Shown one piece after another: positions 1-5,582 of a stretch of DNA of 6,825 bases; positions within the stretch are counted from its first letter, which is position 1; each line of letters begins with the position of its first letter. Origin of the DNA: Limnoglobus sp. (GTDB lineage: Bacteria; Planctomycetota; Planctomycetia; Gemmatales; Gemmataceae); contig JANXNT010000864.1 in assembly GCA_025353985.1 (NCBI GenBank), positions 1 to 6,825 on the forward strand. The letters are read 5' to 3'. A program made the translations under genes and the position numbers. Below the pieces are notes generated by a model. It saw only the letters and a list, made by a program, of their open reading frames with translations. It was not told the DNA's origin and searched no databases.

Positions 1-157
1 CGGCACGCTTGAGGTCTTCTTTGGTTGTGACTTCGCGAAAGTTGATCGAGAAAACTTCGGACAGAACCTGTGCCTCGGCCTCGGCTTGCTTGTCGGGCAC
101 GCCGACGGCCTTCAGTGCGTTGGCGAATTTCAGGGTGTCGAACGTCGCCGTCGCCAT
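1..157 (-). CDS. DUF1640-like coiled-coil protein, N-terminal part (runs off left edge)
   Basis: The first 52 codons of a gene are present and its 3' end lies outside the window. The protein starts MATATFDTLKFANALKAVG and continues with a stretch rich in Ala, Glu and Gln (VPDKQAEAEAQVLSEVF) and then TTKEDLKRA. This TFDTLKF.. LK..GV...QAEA pattern is that of the DUF1640 (CCDC90-like) family: small proteins with an N-terminal amphipathic segment, a long coiled coil and often a C-terminal membrane anchor. Their bacterial role is unknown. The start is supported by GGGAG six bases upstream of the ATG. It lies 34 bp after the stop of rfaE1 on the same strand, so it may be co-transcribed, though a functional link to heptose synthesis is not evident. 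Family assignment is from remembered motif patterns. Confidence 0.75.
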   Translation of the reverse strand, partial: MATATFDTLKFANALKAVGVPDKQAEAEAQVLSEVFSINFREVTTKEDLKRA

Positions 158-167
158 GGCTGCTCCC

Positions 168-187
168 GGTGTGACACCCTCAGTATA
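168..187 (-). promoter_or_regulatory. Short palindrome and TATACT box ahead of the DUF1640-like gene
   Basis: The 34-bp gap between rfaE1 and the DUF1640-like gene holds a perfect inverted repeat, GGTGT-G-ACACC, at 168-178. On the minus strand a TATACT hexamer (5 of 6 matches to a -10 box) occupies 182-187. No convincing -35 box is found 16-18 bp upstream of it. This could be a weak internal promoter or operator, or chance; evidence is weak. Confidence 0.2.
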
Positions 188-191
188 CACG

Positions 192-1175
192 CTATGCGGC
201 TTGGCGAGCCGGGTAGCCGACGACGGCGTGCAACTCGTCCCACGTGAGCGTGGCGGTGCCCGCTTTGCCGACGACGACGGCCGCTGCGGCGCTGGCGAAC
301 CGGCACGAAGTCTCTAGGTTCGCGCCGCTTGTGAGCATCAGTGCCATCGTCCCTGCGACGGTGTCGCCGGCCCCGGTTACGTCGAACACTTCGCGTGCTT
401 GTCCGGGAATATGCACCATCGGTCGGCCGCGCTCGAACAACGACATGCCCGCTGCGCCTTGCGTAATCAGGATCGCGGTACCGAGATCATCCATGAGATC
501 GCGGCCTGCGGTTCGCACCGCTTCGACATCTTTTAGCTCGCGGTTTAGGACTTTCCCTGCTTCCAGCAAGTTCGGTTTCACCACGGTGGCCCCGCGATAC
601 TTCCGGTAATCGGTGCCTTTCGGATCGACGACGACGGGCACGTTCGCCGACTGACACCGGGATATCAGTGCTGCTGCGAATCGCTCGGTAACGACGCCCT
701 TGCCGTAGTCCGAAAGCACGCACGCACGCACGCCACCGAGTACCGAGTCGATTTGCTTCAGGAGTGCGCGTTCGATCGCTTCGGAGATCGGCCCGAGCAT
801 TTCGTGATCGAACCTTACGACCTGTTGGCCGTGTGCTAGCACCCGCGATTTCGTCGTCGTCGGGCGGTCCCCACTGCGTACGACACCCGCACAATCGACG
901 GCGCGTTCCTTCAATAATTCCAGTACCGTTTCGCTCGATGCATCGTGGCCGATCAACCCCGCGAGGATTGGCCGCCCGCCGAGCGACGCGATGTTCGCTG
1001 CCGCATTCGCGGCCCCGCCGACGACGAACGTCCGCTTCTGCACTTCGACCACGGGCACCGGTGCTTCGGGGGAAATCCGGCTGACGTGGCCCCAGATGAA
1101 TTCGTCGAGCATCAGGTCGCCGACGACGAGCACGGGGCAGTGCGAAAATCGCGGCAAAGTCTCGTGCGGCGTCAT
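192..1175 (-). CDS. rfaE1: D-glycero-beta-D-manno-heptose-7-phosphate kinase
   Basis: This cytoplasmic PfkB/ribokinase-family enzyme phosphorylates D-glycero-D-manno-heptose 7-phosphate at C1, using ATP, to give the 1,7-bisphosphate. The 327-residue product has the usual length for the stand-alone kinase (the first half of fused HldE in E. coli). Visible motifs are GDLMLDEFIWG at 19-29 and SRISPEAPVPV just after it, which are typical of the heptose kinase subgroup; the glycine-rich GGAANAAANIA from residue 53; and the PfkB C-terminal signature DVTGAGDT with catalytic Asp about 271. I chose the ATG at 1175 because it forms an ATGA overlap with the gmhB stop and has AAGGA nine bases upstream. 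An in-frame start at 1202 would add nine residues and overlap gmhB further. All key residues are present, so it should be active. Confidence 0.95.
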   Translation of the reverse strand: MTPHETLPRFSHCPVLVVGDLMLDEFIWGHVSRISPEAPVPVVEVQKRTFVVGGAANAAANIASLGGRPILAGLIGHDASSETVLELLKERAVDCAGVVRSGDRPTTTKSRVLAHGQQVVRFDHEMLGPISEAIERALLKQIDSVLGGVRACVLSDYGKGVVTERFAAALISRCQSANVPVVVDPKGTDYRKYRGATVVKPNLLEAGKVLNRELKDVEAVRTAGRDLMDDLGTAILITQGAAGMSLFERGRPMVHIPGQAREVFDVTGAGDTVAGTMALMLTSGANLETSCRFASAAAAVVVGKAGTATLTWDELHAVVGYPARQAA

Positions 1176-1726
1176 GCGGTTTCGTCCTTGGTGACAATCC
1201 ATTGTCGCAAAATCGCATCGGCGGCGGGCCAGTTGTTGGCGATCGCATCGGGTGGCGGTTCTTCGGTGTACATATTGCCGTGCGAGAGCCAGATCGTGTA
1301 CGCGCCGAACGCTTTCCCGGCGAGAACGTCCGCCGGTTTATCGCCGATAATGACGGTGGGGCTGCCCGCGAAGCCGAGTGTGTACGCCGCCATTTTCAGC
1401 AATTTCGGCTTCGGTTTCCGGCATTTGCAACCGGCGTTCGGGCCGTGCGGGCAGTAGAAGCACGGCAATTTCACGCCCGATGCCGCTTCGAATAAATCGA
1501 CGAAGCGAGTGTGAACCGCCATCGCTTGATCGCGTGTAATCCGGCCGCGTGCGATGCCCGATTGGTTGCTCACGACCGCCGGCACCGCGCCGAGTTTCAC
1601 CATCTCGCGCACCGCTTCGGCTGCGCCGGGTATCAACCGCACCGTGTCGGGGTCGTTCGGGTAGCCGACGTCCACCATCAGCGTGCCATCGCGGTCCATC
1701 AGTAACAGAAATGGATCACGCGGCAC
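1172..1726 (-). CDS. gmhB: D-glycero-beta-D-manno-heptose 1,7-bisphosphate 7-phosphatase
   Basis: A HAD-superfamily phosphatase that removes the C7 phosphate from heptose 1,7-bisphosphate, making the substrate of the adenylyltransferase. The 184-residue protein shows HAD motif I DRDGT with nucleophile D11 and general acid D13, motif II S53 in SNQSG, a motif III lysine in the RKPKP segment (about 104-106), and motif IV GDKPAD with D129 and D133. The GmhB-type zinc loop is also there: C92-x-H94 and C100-x-C102. The start is GTG at 1726 and overlaps the end of rfaE2 by 11 bp; its 3' end overlaps rfaE1 by 4 bp. This arrangement suggests translational coupling of the three enzymes in near-equal amounts. 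Histidinol-phosphate phosphatase is the main alternative (shared fold and zinc loop), but the neighbours settle the heptose role. Confidence 0.94.
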   Translation of the reverse strand: MPRDPFLLLMDRDGTLMVDVGYPNDPDTVRLIPGAAEAVREMVKLGAVPAVVSNQSGIARGRITRDQAMAVHTRFVDLFEAASGVKLPCFYCPHGPNAGCKCRKPKPKLLKMAAYTLGFAGSPTVIIGDKPADVLAGKAFGAYTIWLSHGNMYTEEPPPDAIANNWPAADAILRQWIVTKDETA

Positions 1727-2219
1727 GGTTGGCTCTCTCGATGCGTTGCATCAGTTCGGTCGTGGAAATTCCGGGAACGAGCGGTAGGTACGCGATCCGC
1801 CCGCCATAACCTTCGACGATGGCGCGTTCGGGCACGGGGCGGCCGTGCGGCGGGGCGTATTCGGCACCCTTGCAGTGAATATCGGGGCGAAGAATCGCGA
1901 GCATACTCGCGGGCGTCGGCTCGTCGAAAATCGTCACCGCATCGACGCACATCAGCGCGGCGAGCATCGTGGCGCGGTCGGTCTGGCTCAGTATCGGGCG
2001 CAGTAGTCCTTTGTTCGCCTGCACCGAAGCATCGGAGTTTAATCCGACGATCAACACGTCGCCGAGGTTGCGGGCGTCTTGCAAACTTTGCACGTGGCCG
2101 GGGTGGAGCAAATCAAAGCAGCCGTTCGTCCAAACGACGCATTTCCCCTCGGCTCGTAGGCGTTCTCGCCACTTGACGAGCGAATCGCGGTCGGGAAATT
2201 TCGAGAGTAGCGCATTCAT
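1716..2219 (-). CDS. rfaE2: D-glycero-beta-D-manno-heptose 1-phosphate adenylyltransferase
   Basis: A cytidylyltransferase-fold nucleotidyltransferase that joins heptose 1-phosphate to ATP, giving ADP-heptose and pyrophosphate. The 167-residue protein carries TNGCFDLLHPGHV (31-43), including the nucleotide-binding HxGH at 39-42, then GLNSD (59-63), KG at 117-118 and the late ISTTEL (151-156), all typical of the RfaE second-domain family. It is a separate gene here, not fused to the kinase as in enterobacterial HldE, and is split from it by gmhB. ATG at 2219 gives the full N-terminus; no strong Shine-Dalgarno sequence is seen before it. It begins 47 bp after the stop of the truncated phosphatase on the same strand and has no clear promoter of its own in that gap, so its transcription may depend on upstream DNA that has been rearranged. 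Confidence 0.95.
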   Translation of the reverse strand: MNALLSKFPDRDSLVKWRERLRAEGKCVVWTNGCFDLLHPGHVQSLQDARNLGDVLIVGLNSDASVQANKGLLRPILSQTDRATMLAALMCVDAVTIFDEPTPASMLAILRPDIHCKGAEYAPPHGRPVPERAIVEGYGGRIAYLPLVPGISTTELMQRIERANRAA

Positions 2220-2266
2220 TCGCGAAAATTACCACGATGCCGCCGGTTGCGACAAGCCGAACTGCG

Positions 2267-2854
2267 TCACGAGGGGATCTCGCTCAGCGGGCGTTTCGGC
2301 TCGAAGTATTCGCGCACGGCCGGTACGCAGACGAGTTCGCATTCGGGGTAGCGCAGTGCCGTAAGTTCGCCGCCGAAGACGCAGCCGGTGTCGATGCAGA
2401 TCGTGCGGTTCTGCCAGCGGGCCGTCCGCGTGACGACGTGGCCGTAAACGACCATCGCCGCGCCGCGATAATTCTCCGCCCAGTTCCCGCGTATCGGCAG
2501 GCCGAGTTCGTCCGATTCGCCGCTCGTGTCGCCGTACAGTGCGAACGCCTTGGCCCGCGCCGATTGCTTCCCATGGAGATCCTCCGGCAGCCCCGCATGT
2601 GCCACGATCAGTCGCCCGCCGTCGAAGCTCATTTGGATCGGTAGCGTACCAAGGAACGCGGTCGCCGCTTCGCGAAACTCCGGCGGTTGCGTCGCGAGTT
2701 GATCGAGCGTCAGTTGCAAGCCGTGTGCCACTTTCACGCCGTTGCCTTTCAGGAACCGCAAGCATTTGTCGTCGTGAGTCCCCGCCACGCAGAACGCGCG
2801 ACCGGCGGCGATCATGTTCATCGCCAACCGCAATACACCGGGAGAATCCGGCCC
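2267..2854 (-). pseudogene. Metallophosphoesterase (PrpE / Ser-Thr phosphatase-like), 5'-truncated
   Basis: The surviving part is the C-terminal two thirds of a calcineurin-like phosphoesterase of the bis(5'-nucleosyl)-tetraphosphatase / PP1-like bacterial group. In order it shows GPDSPGVLRLAMNMIAAG, GTHDDKCLRFLKG, HGLQLTLDQL, IVAHAGLP, VVYGHVVTRTARWQN and IDTGCVFGGELTALRYPE. Missing are the N-terminal metal motifs GDIHG and the first half of GDxVDRG. Similarity starts sharply at GPDSP (about 2854), and the codons before it read RTRPG instead of the expected GDxVDR. The GNHD motif reads GTHD, losing a metal-site Asn. No ATG stands at the new 5' end; the first in-frame candidate is a TTG at 2833. 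An active enzyme is unlikely. The lost end is not visible elsewhere in the window. The junction lies about 20 bp downstream of the stop of the neighbouring lipoprotein gene. Confidence 0.85.
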
Positions 2855-2873
2855 GCCCGGTCGGGTTCGGGTG

Positions 2874-3302
2874 CTACTTCCTATCCCGCTCGGCGGTGGC
2901 CTTCGCCTTCAGCTCGGCTACCGCAGCAAGCGTCTTGTCCGGGTCGGCCAGTGCCTTCTTCTGGCACCCCTTGCAGCAGATGAAGACCGGCTGGTCCTTG
3001 ACCATCACCTTGAGCGGCGGTCCCATCGACCCCAGCCGCTCGGTCGTGTTGATTGCACACCACTCCTGGGCGTCCACCAGGATACGGTCTTCCGGCGACA
3101 GCTTGTCCCGCTCGGCCTTGACCTCGGCGTTATGAACATTGCGGGCGTCGGTGGGCCGGGCCTTGGTAATCGCCTGGGTGCCGGCCGCCGGGGCGGGACC
3201 GCCGCTGTTGGGGTTCGAGCATCCGGCCAGCACGAGCGACCCTGCGGCCACGATGGCGGCGAGTCGCCAGCCGGAGCGGGTGAGTTGAGTGTCTGTGGTC
3301 AT
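2874..3302 (-). CDS. Lipoprotein with TRASH/YHS-like Cys motif, probably metal-binding
   Basis: A 142-residue exported lipoprotein. Residues 1-28 form a lipoprotein signal ending in lipobox LAGC (Cys28), preceded by Arg13 and a hydrophobic core. A Pro/Ala/Gly linker follows. The C-terminal part has C82, then LGSMGPPLKVMVKDQPVFI, then CCKGC (C109, C110, C113). This C-x26-C-x3-C spacing, with the LGSMG and VFICC context, resembles the TRASH/YHS-type metal-binding knuckle found in bacterial copper and heavy-metal resistance proteins. It ends in a charged helix (ALADPDKTLAAVAELKAKA). I chose the ATG at 3302 because it gives a clean lipoprotein signal and has GGAG five bases upstream. A longer start at 3344 would form an ATGA overlap with the preceding gene but puts 14 polar residues before the signal. 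Metal identity cannot be read from sequence. Confidence 0.85.
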   Translation of the reverse strand: MTTDTQLTRSGWRLAAIVAAGSLVLAGCSNPNSGGPAPAAGTQAITKARPTDARNVHNAEVKAERDKLSPEDRILVDAQEWCAINTTERLGSMGPPLKVMVKDQPVFICCKGCQKKALADPDKTLAAVAELKAKATAERDRK

Positions 3303-3307
3303 CGCAT

Positions 3308-3311
3308 CTCC
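3308..3311 (-). promoter_or_regulatory. Ribosome binding site deciding the start of the 2874-3302 lipoprotein
   Basis: GGAG on the minus strand lies five bases upstream of the ATG at 3300-3302. The competing ATG at 3342-3344 has only a weak purine stretch before it, so the site favours the shorter protein with a proper lipoprotein signal. Confidence 0.6.
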
Positions 3312-3340
3312 AGGGGTTGTCGGGTGGGGGTGAGCCGGGG

Positions 3341-4204
3341 TCATTTCTTGACGTACTCGACCGGCAGTTTGATCTGGTCCGGGTGGTCTTTGGCGAGTTG
3401 CACGAACTCGTCCACGCACGGCGGGCAGCAGAACTGGTACTCCTGCCCACCGATCACCCAGGCGAACGCCGGGTTGGCCTTGGTCAGCGTGATCGGGCAG
3501 ATGCGGTCGCCTGCCTTCGGCTTCAAGTCGTGGGACACCGCGACGCTGCGGAACTTCTCGGAGGCCACTTTGTTACCGTTGGCCGCGATGTCAGCGGCGG
3601 TGTATTTGCCGCCCGGCGTCAGGTACAGTTTCCGCTCTTCGGCGTCGGCCGCCTTCCCGGATTGGGCCGGATCGGCATGGGCGACGAGGGTGGACGAGAA
3701 CCCGACCCGAAACCGCTCGCCGCCGATGCGGATGGTGGGGATCGTGACCTCGACCTTCTTGCCCCACAGGTCGCGGGGTAACTTGCCGACGAACTGCGAG
3801 GTCTTGCCCGCCGCGTCCCCCGGCTGGGGTTCGGCTTTGAACACAATCGGCGTGGCCTCGGCCCCACTCTCGGCCTTCGCGTAGGCGGTCAGCGGCTCGG
3901 CATCGGCCTCGACCACCTTGGCCTCGTCCTGACCGAGCGTGAAGAACCGGACCACCCCCTCCTTCTCGAACACGGCCTCGCCGTGGTAGTTGTCCCGCCC
4001 GATGGGGACGATGATCCCGCCGTGGGCGGTCGCCTTGTGCCCGTGGTCCACGTCTTTGCCGTCGGGCACCGGCTTGGCAGGTGCCGCACCGCTGGTTGTG
4101 GCCGTGGTCGGGGTCGGGGCGTTGTTCGTGCCGCCGCACCCGGCGAGACCGACCGCGGCCCCGATGGCGAGCGGGAGAGAAAGCAGACGCAAGGTACGCA
4201 GCAT
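3341..4204 (-). CDS. Lipoprotein with His-rich segment and C-terminal TRASH-like Cys motif
   Basis: A 287-residue exported lipoprotein with signal peptide 1-22 and lipobox LAGC (Cys23). A low-complexity Thr/Ala/Pro linker follows, then a His-rich stretch (DVDHGHKATAHGGIIVPIG, about residues 52-70), which looks like a soft-metal or copper binding segment. The middle (about 70-200) reads like a beta-rich domain, including FKAEPQPGD and LWGKKVEVTIPTI. The C-terminus has C236, then C259-C260-x2-C263 (FCCPPC) before a charged helix. The C-x22-C-x3-C spacing matches the TRASH consensus I know for metal-sensing and transport proteins. AGGAG lies seven bases upstream of the ATG. Its stop lies 38 bp before the start of the smaller lipoprotein, so the two are almost surely one transcript. 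I do not recognise a named family; a periplasmic metal sequestration or delivery role is inferred. Confidence 0.85.
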   Translation of the reverse strand: MLRTLRLLSLPLAIGAAVGLAGCGGTNNAPTPTTATTSGAAPAKPVPDGKDVDHGHKATAHGGIIVPIGRDNYHGEAVFEKEGVVRFFTLGQDEAKVVEADAEPLTAYAKAESGAEATPIVFKAEPQPGDAAGKTSQFVGKLPRDLWGKKVEVTIPTIRIGGERFRVGFSSTLVAHADPAQSGKAADAEERKLYLTPGGKYTAADIAANGNKVASEKFRSVAVSHDLKPKAGDRICPITLTKANPAFAWVIGGQEYQFCCPPCVDEFVQLAKDHPDQIKLPVEYVKK

Positions 4205-4281
4205 GATCCTGCTCCTGGGTCAGAGGAACCCACGGCGGCGGGGACGCCGACCGTTCGGGTAAAAGTCGAGCCAGGCCGCGA

Positions 4282-4299
4282 CCCACGACGAAACGTGGG
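4282..4299. other. Hairpin in the gap between two metal-module genes
   Basis: A perfect inverted repeat CCCACG-ACGAAA-CGTGGG lies in the 202-bp gap between the Cys-rich protein gene (stop at 4407) and the larger lipoprotein gene (start 4204). No T-run follows it in either direction, so it is not a standard intrinsic terminator. It might tune expression between the genes. On the minus strand a TTGACC hexamer lies upstream (4311-4316), but no good -10 box follows at the right distance. Confidence 0.25.
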
Positions 4300-4406
4300 C
4301 GGGCAACTCGGGTCAAAAGCAAACGATTTCAGTGGCGAGTGGAACGCGAAACGGCCAACGGCGAGACACCGGTAGGCATCTGCGTCGTTATGCGTAGAGA
4401 TGTGCG

Positions 4407-4871
4407 TTAGCAGCGGAGCATGTGCGGTGCGTTAAGCAACCGCCAGGACGTGAGGCGTTGGCCCGGCGGCGATGCTACGCCCGAATCGAGGCGGGTATCA
4501 ACCGCCGGGTCGGCGGTGTACGCGATGACGATGTACTGAAAGGTCATGGTCAGCGTGCGGACAACATCTTGGGCCATCAGCGACGAGGCCGTTTGATCGA
4601 GCGTCGTCTTACTGCCCTTGTCCTTGCACGGGCAATGATGCTTGCTCGGTTTCGGGTCCGGCTTGGACTTATCGTCAATAACCTGCGGGTTGCCGGATGC
4701 TTCCTCGACCTTCGCAGAACAGTGATCCTTGCAGCAGCACGGCAGCGTGTGGTCGGATGAAGAACCGGCAGTGGATGATGGAGTAGCGGCGTACAAGGAC
4801 GTGCAGCAGCAAAGGCTCGGCCCCGCCGTCAGCACGATTGTGATGTAAATTGCAAAAAGCCGCCGAAGCAT
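4407..4871 (-). CDS. Small Cys-rich exported protein, putative metal binding
   Basis: A 154-residue protein with a hydrophobic N-terminus (MLRRLFAIYITIVLTAG) that looks like a signal peptide. Ten cysteines follow: CCC at 21-23, CCCKDHC at 45-51, HHCPCKDKG at 78-86 and a final Cys154. The first cluster sits at the end of the hydrophobic segment but is not a clean lipobox. The Cys/His/Lys clusters suggest metal-thiolate binding outside the cytoplasm. The tail (about 105-154) includes a hydrophobic stretch FQYIVIAYTA and ends NAPHMLRC. I recognise no named family. The ATG at 4871 has GGGA six bases upstream; a TTG four codons earlier is less likely. It is the first gene after a strong promoter with palindromes and is followed by two Cys-motif lipoproteins on the same strand, which supports a shared metal-response role. 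Confidence 0.75.
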   Translation of the reverse strand: MLRRLFAIYITIVLTAGPSLCCCTSLYAATPSSTAGSSSDHTLPCCCKDHCSAKVEEASGNPQVIDDKSKPDPKPSKHHCPCKDKGSKTTLDQTASSLMAQDVVRTLTMTFQYIVIAYTADPAVDTRLDSGVASPPGQRLTSWRLLNAPHMLRC

Positions 4872-4919
4872 CGAAAATCCCAACCAAAGTCGAGAATGAA
4901 CTCGGTCTTGTCGTGTTCA

Positions 4920-4948
4920 ATGGTACTCGCCTCGAGTTCAATTGTCAA
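4920..4948 (-). promoter_or_regulatory. Sigma70-type promoter for the metal-module genes
   Basis: On the minus strand a perfect -35 box TTGACA (4943-4948) is followed after exactly 17 bp by TACCAT (4920-4925, 4 of 6 matches to the -10 consensus). Transcription would start near 4913, leaving a leader of about 40 bases before the ATG at 4871. It is the best promoter-like sequence I found in the window and lies in a locally AT-richer stretch. It probably drives the Cys-rich protein gene and perhaps the two lipoproteins. Confidence 0.6.
4925..4937. promoter_or_regulatory. Palindrome in the promoter spacer, candidate operator
   Basis: ACTCG-CCT-CGAGT is a perfect inverted repeat with 5-bp arms. 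It fills most of the spacer between the -35 and -10 boxes. A dyad in that position is where MerR-family activators bind, but their promoters usually have 19-20 bp spacers whereas this one has 17. A repressor site is equally possible. No regulator gene is in the window. Confidence 0.35.
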
Positions 4949-4952
4949 TTGA
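4938..4952. promoter_or_regulatory. 15-bp palindrome over the -35 box, candidate operator
   Basis: TCAATTG-T-CAATTGA is a perfect inverted repeat with 7-bp arms around one central base. It covers the whole -35 hexamer (4943-4948). A protein bound here would block RNA polymerase, as ArsR/SmtB-type and similar metal-responsive repressors do. The regulator is unknown. The site directly abuts the second palindrome at 4925-4937. Confidence 0.45.
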
Positions 4953-5200
4953 TCGGGAACGTCCGAACGTCCGTCTATTCGTGCCAGGCCGGTGATGCCG
5001 ACAATCTGGCCCGGCGGTAGTTTGGGTGTTAAGGCCGTGCCTTCCGCACGTTTTGCAAATCGTGACTGTGGACAGAGATAGGATACAGCCCCGGAACACG
5101 CTAGTCCACCCAGGTGTGCGAAGCGCGACCTGGGGCTAATTGCTGTAGTCCCTCCAGGATAAAGAAATGCTCAACCCGCTGTAAGGGTAACGGAAATCGG
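4953..5200. other. Intergenic stretch between divergent units, no gene seen
   Basis: This stretch separates the minus-strand metal module from the plus-strand damaged genes. I find no RNA gene and no convincing coding frame. A start-less open frame exists on the minus strand (4829-5170) but it crosses the promoter and has no usable start codon. The plus-strand frame open from 5114 lacks similarity to anything I know before about 5201. Confidence 0.4.
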
Positions 5201-5484
5201 ATGATAGTTTCTGCGGAAATGCGACAGAACGGCCAACGAGTGGAAAATGGTCTGGGTCGGGTGTCGGTGCGGTTCGACGCCGACCGACTGGTATTCAGCG
5301 AGCCGCACGATTCGGACGCCCCGAGGCTCGGTGGAGCATCCGCCCCGAGGAACTTGGCCGGGCGATCGCCGCCGCCGAGGCCGAACTGGAAGTCTTCGCC
5401 CGCCACCTGCGGTCGACGCTCGTTGACATGGGCGTGTCGGACGCGAACACCATTGCCAAGAAGTTGGCAGGGCTGGAGCGTTGA
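5201..5484 (+). pseudogene. Small unrecognised gene with an apparent one-base deletion
   Basis: Two adjacent frames read as one protein if one C is restored to the C-run at 5319-5322. The first frame gives MIVSAEMRQNG, then RVSVRFDADRLVFSEPHDSD; after the C-run the other frame gives PEARWSIRPEELGRAIAAAE, then ELEVFARHLRSTLVDMG and a tail SDANTIAKKLAGLER before TGA. The repaired product is 95 residues from the ATG at 5201 (ATG at 5219 is an alternative). The second half is strongly coding in character: an amphipathic Ala/Glu-rich helix followed by a helix of the form DANTIAKKLAGL. I do not recognise the family. The gene lies 98 bp ahead of another damaged gene on the same strand. The lesion could also be a sequencing error. 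The first frame is less certain than the second. Confidence 0.55.
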
Positions 5485-5582
5485 CGAACGGTGAGGCGGA
5501 TCGAGGATGGCGGCTGCCTCCACTTGTGCGGTAACAGTCGTCACCTCGACGGAGATTTGTTGGAATGGAACCGGGGATCCGA

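Noticed and set aside
192..1202. Longer rfaE1 starting at 1202
   Set aside because: The extra nine residues (MDCHQGRNR) do not match the family N-terminus, and the ATG at 1175 overlaps the gmhB stop as ATGA with a better ribosome binding site.
3342..3344. Alternative start of the smaller lipoprotein with an ATGA overlap to the preceding gene
   Set aside because: It would put 14 extra polar residues before a textbook lipoprotein signal and has no good ribosome binding site. The ATG at 3302 has GGAG at five bases.
2814..3884. A 356-codon plus-strand open frame
   Set aside because: It lies opposite two well-supported lipoprotein genes with signal peptides and Cys motifs. It is a GC-driven shadow with Arg/Gly-rich, low-quality sequence.
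4282..4299. Hairpin as an intrinsic terminator of the Cys-rich gene
   Set aside because: No T-run follows the stem on the minus strand, and the 6-bp stem is short. It is listed only as a hairpin.
4829..5170. A start-less minus-strand open frame with fairly natural residues (e.g. LPPGQIVGITGLARIDG)
   Set aside because: It has no ATG or GTG and only a late TTG, crosses the promoter and palindromes, and runs out of frame into the signal-peptide region of the Cys-rich gene. I cannot exclude an old remnant but cannot support it.
5101..5544. Minus-strand open frame ending GLQQLAPGRASHTWVD
   Set aside because: It is opposite the plus-strand frame with clear coding character (EELGRAIAAAEAELEVFARH), and most of it is low-complexity shadow sequence.
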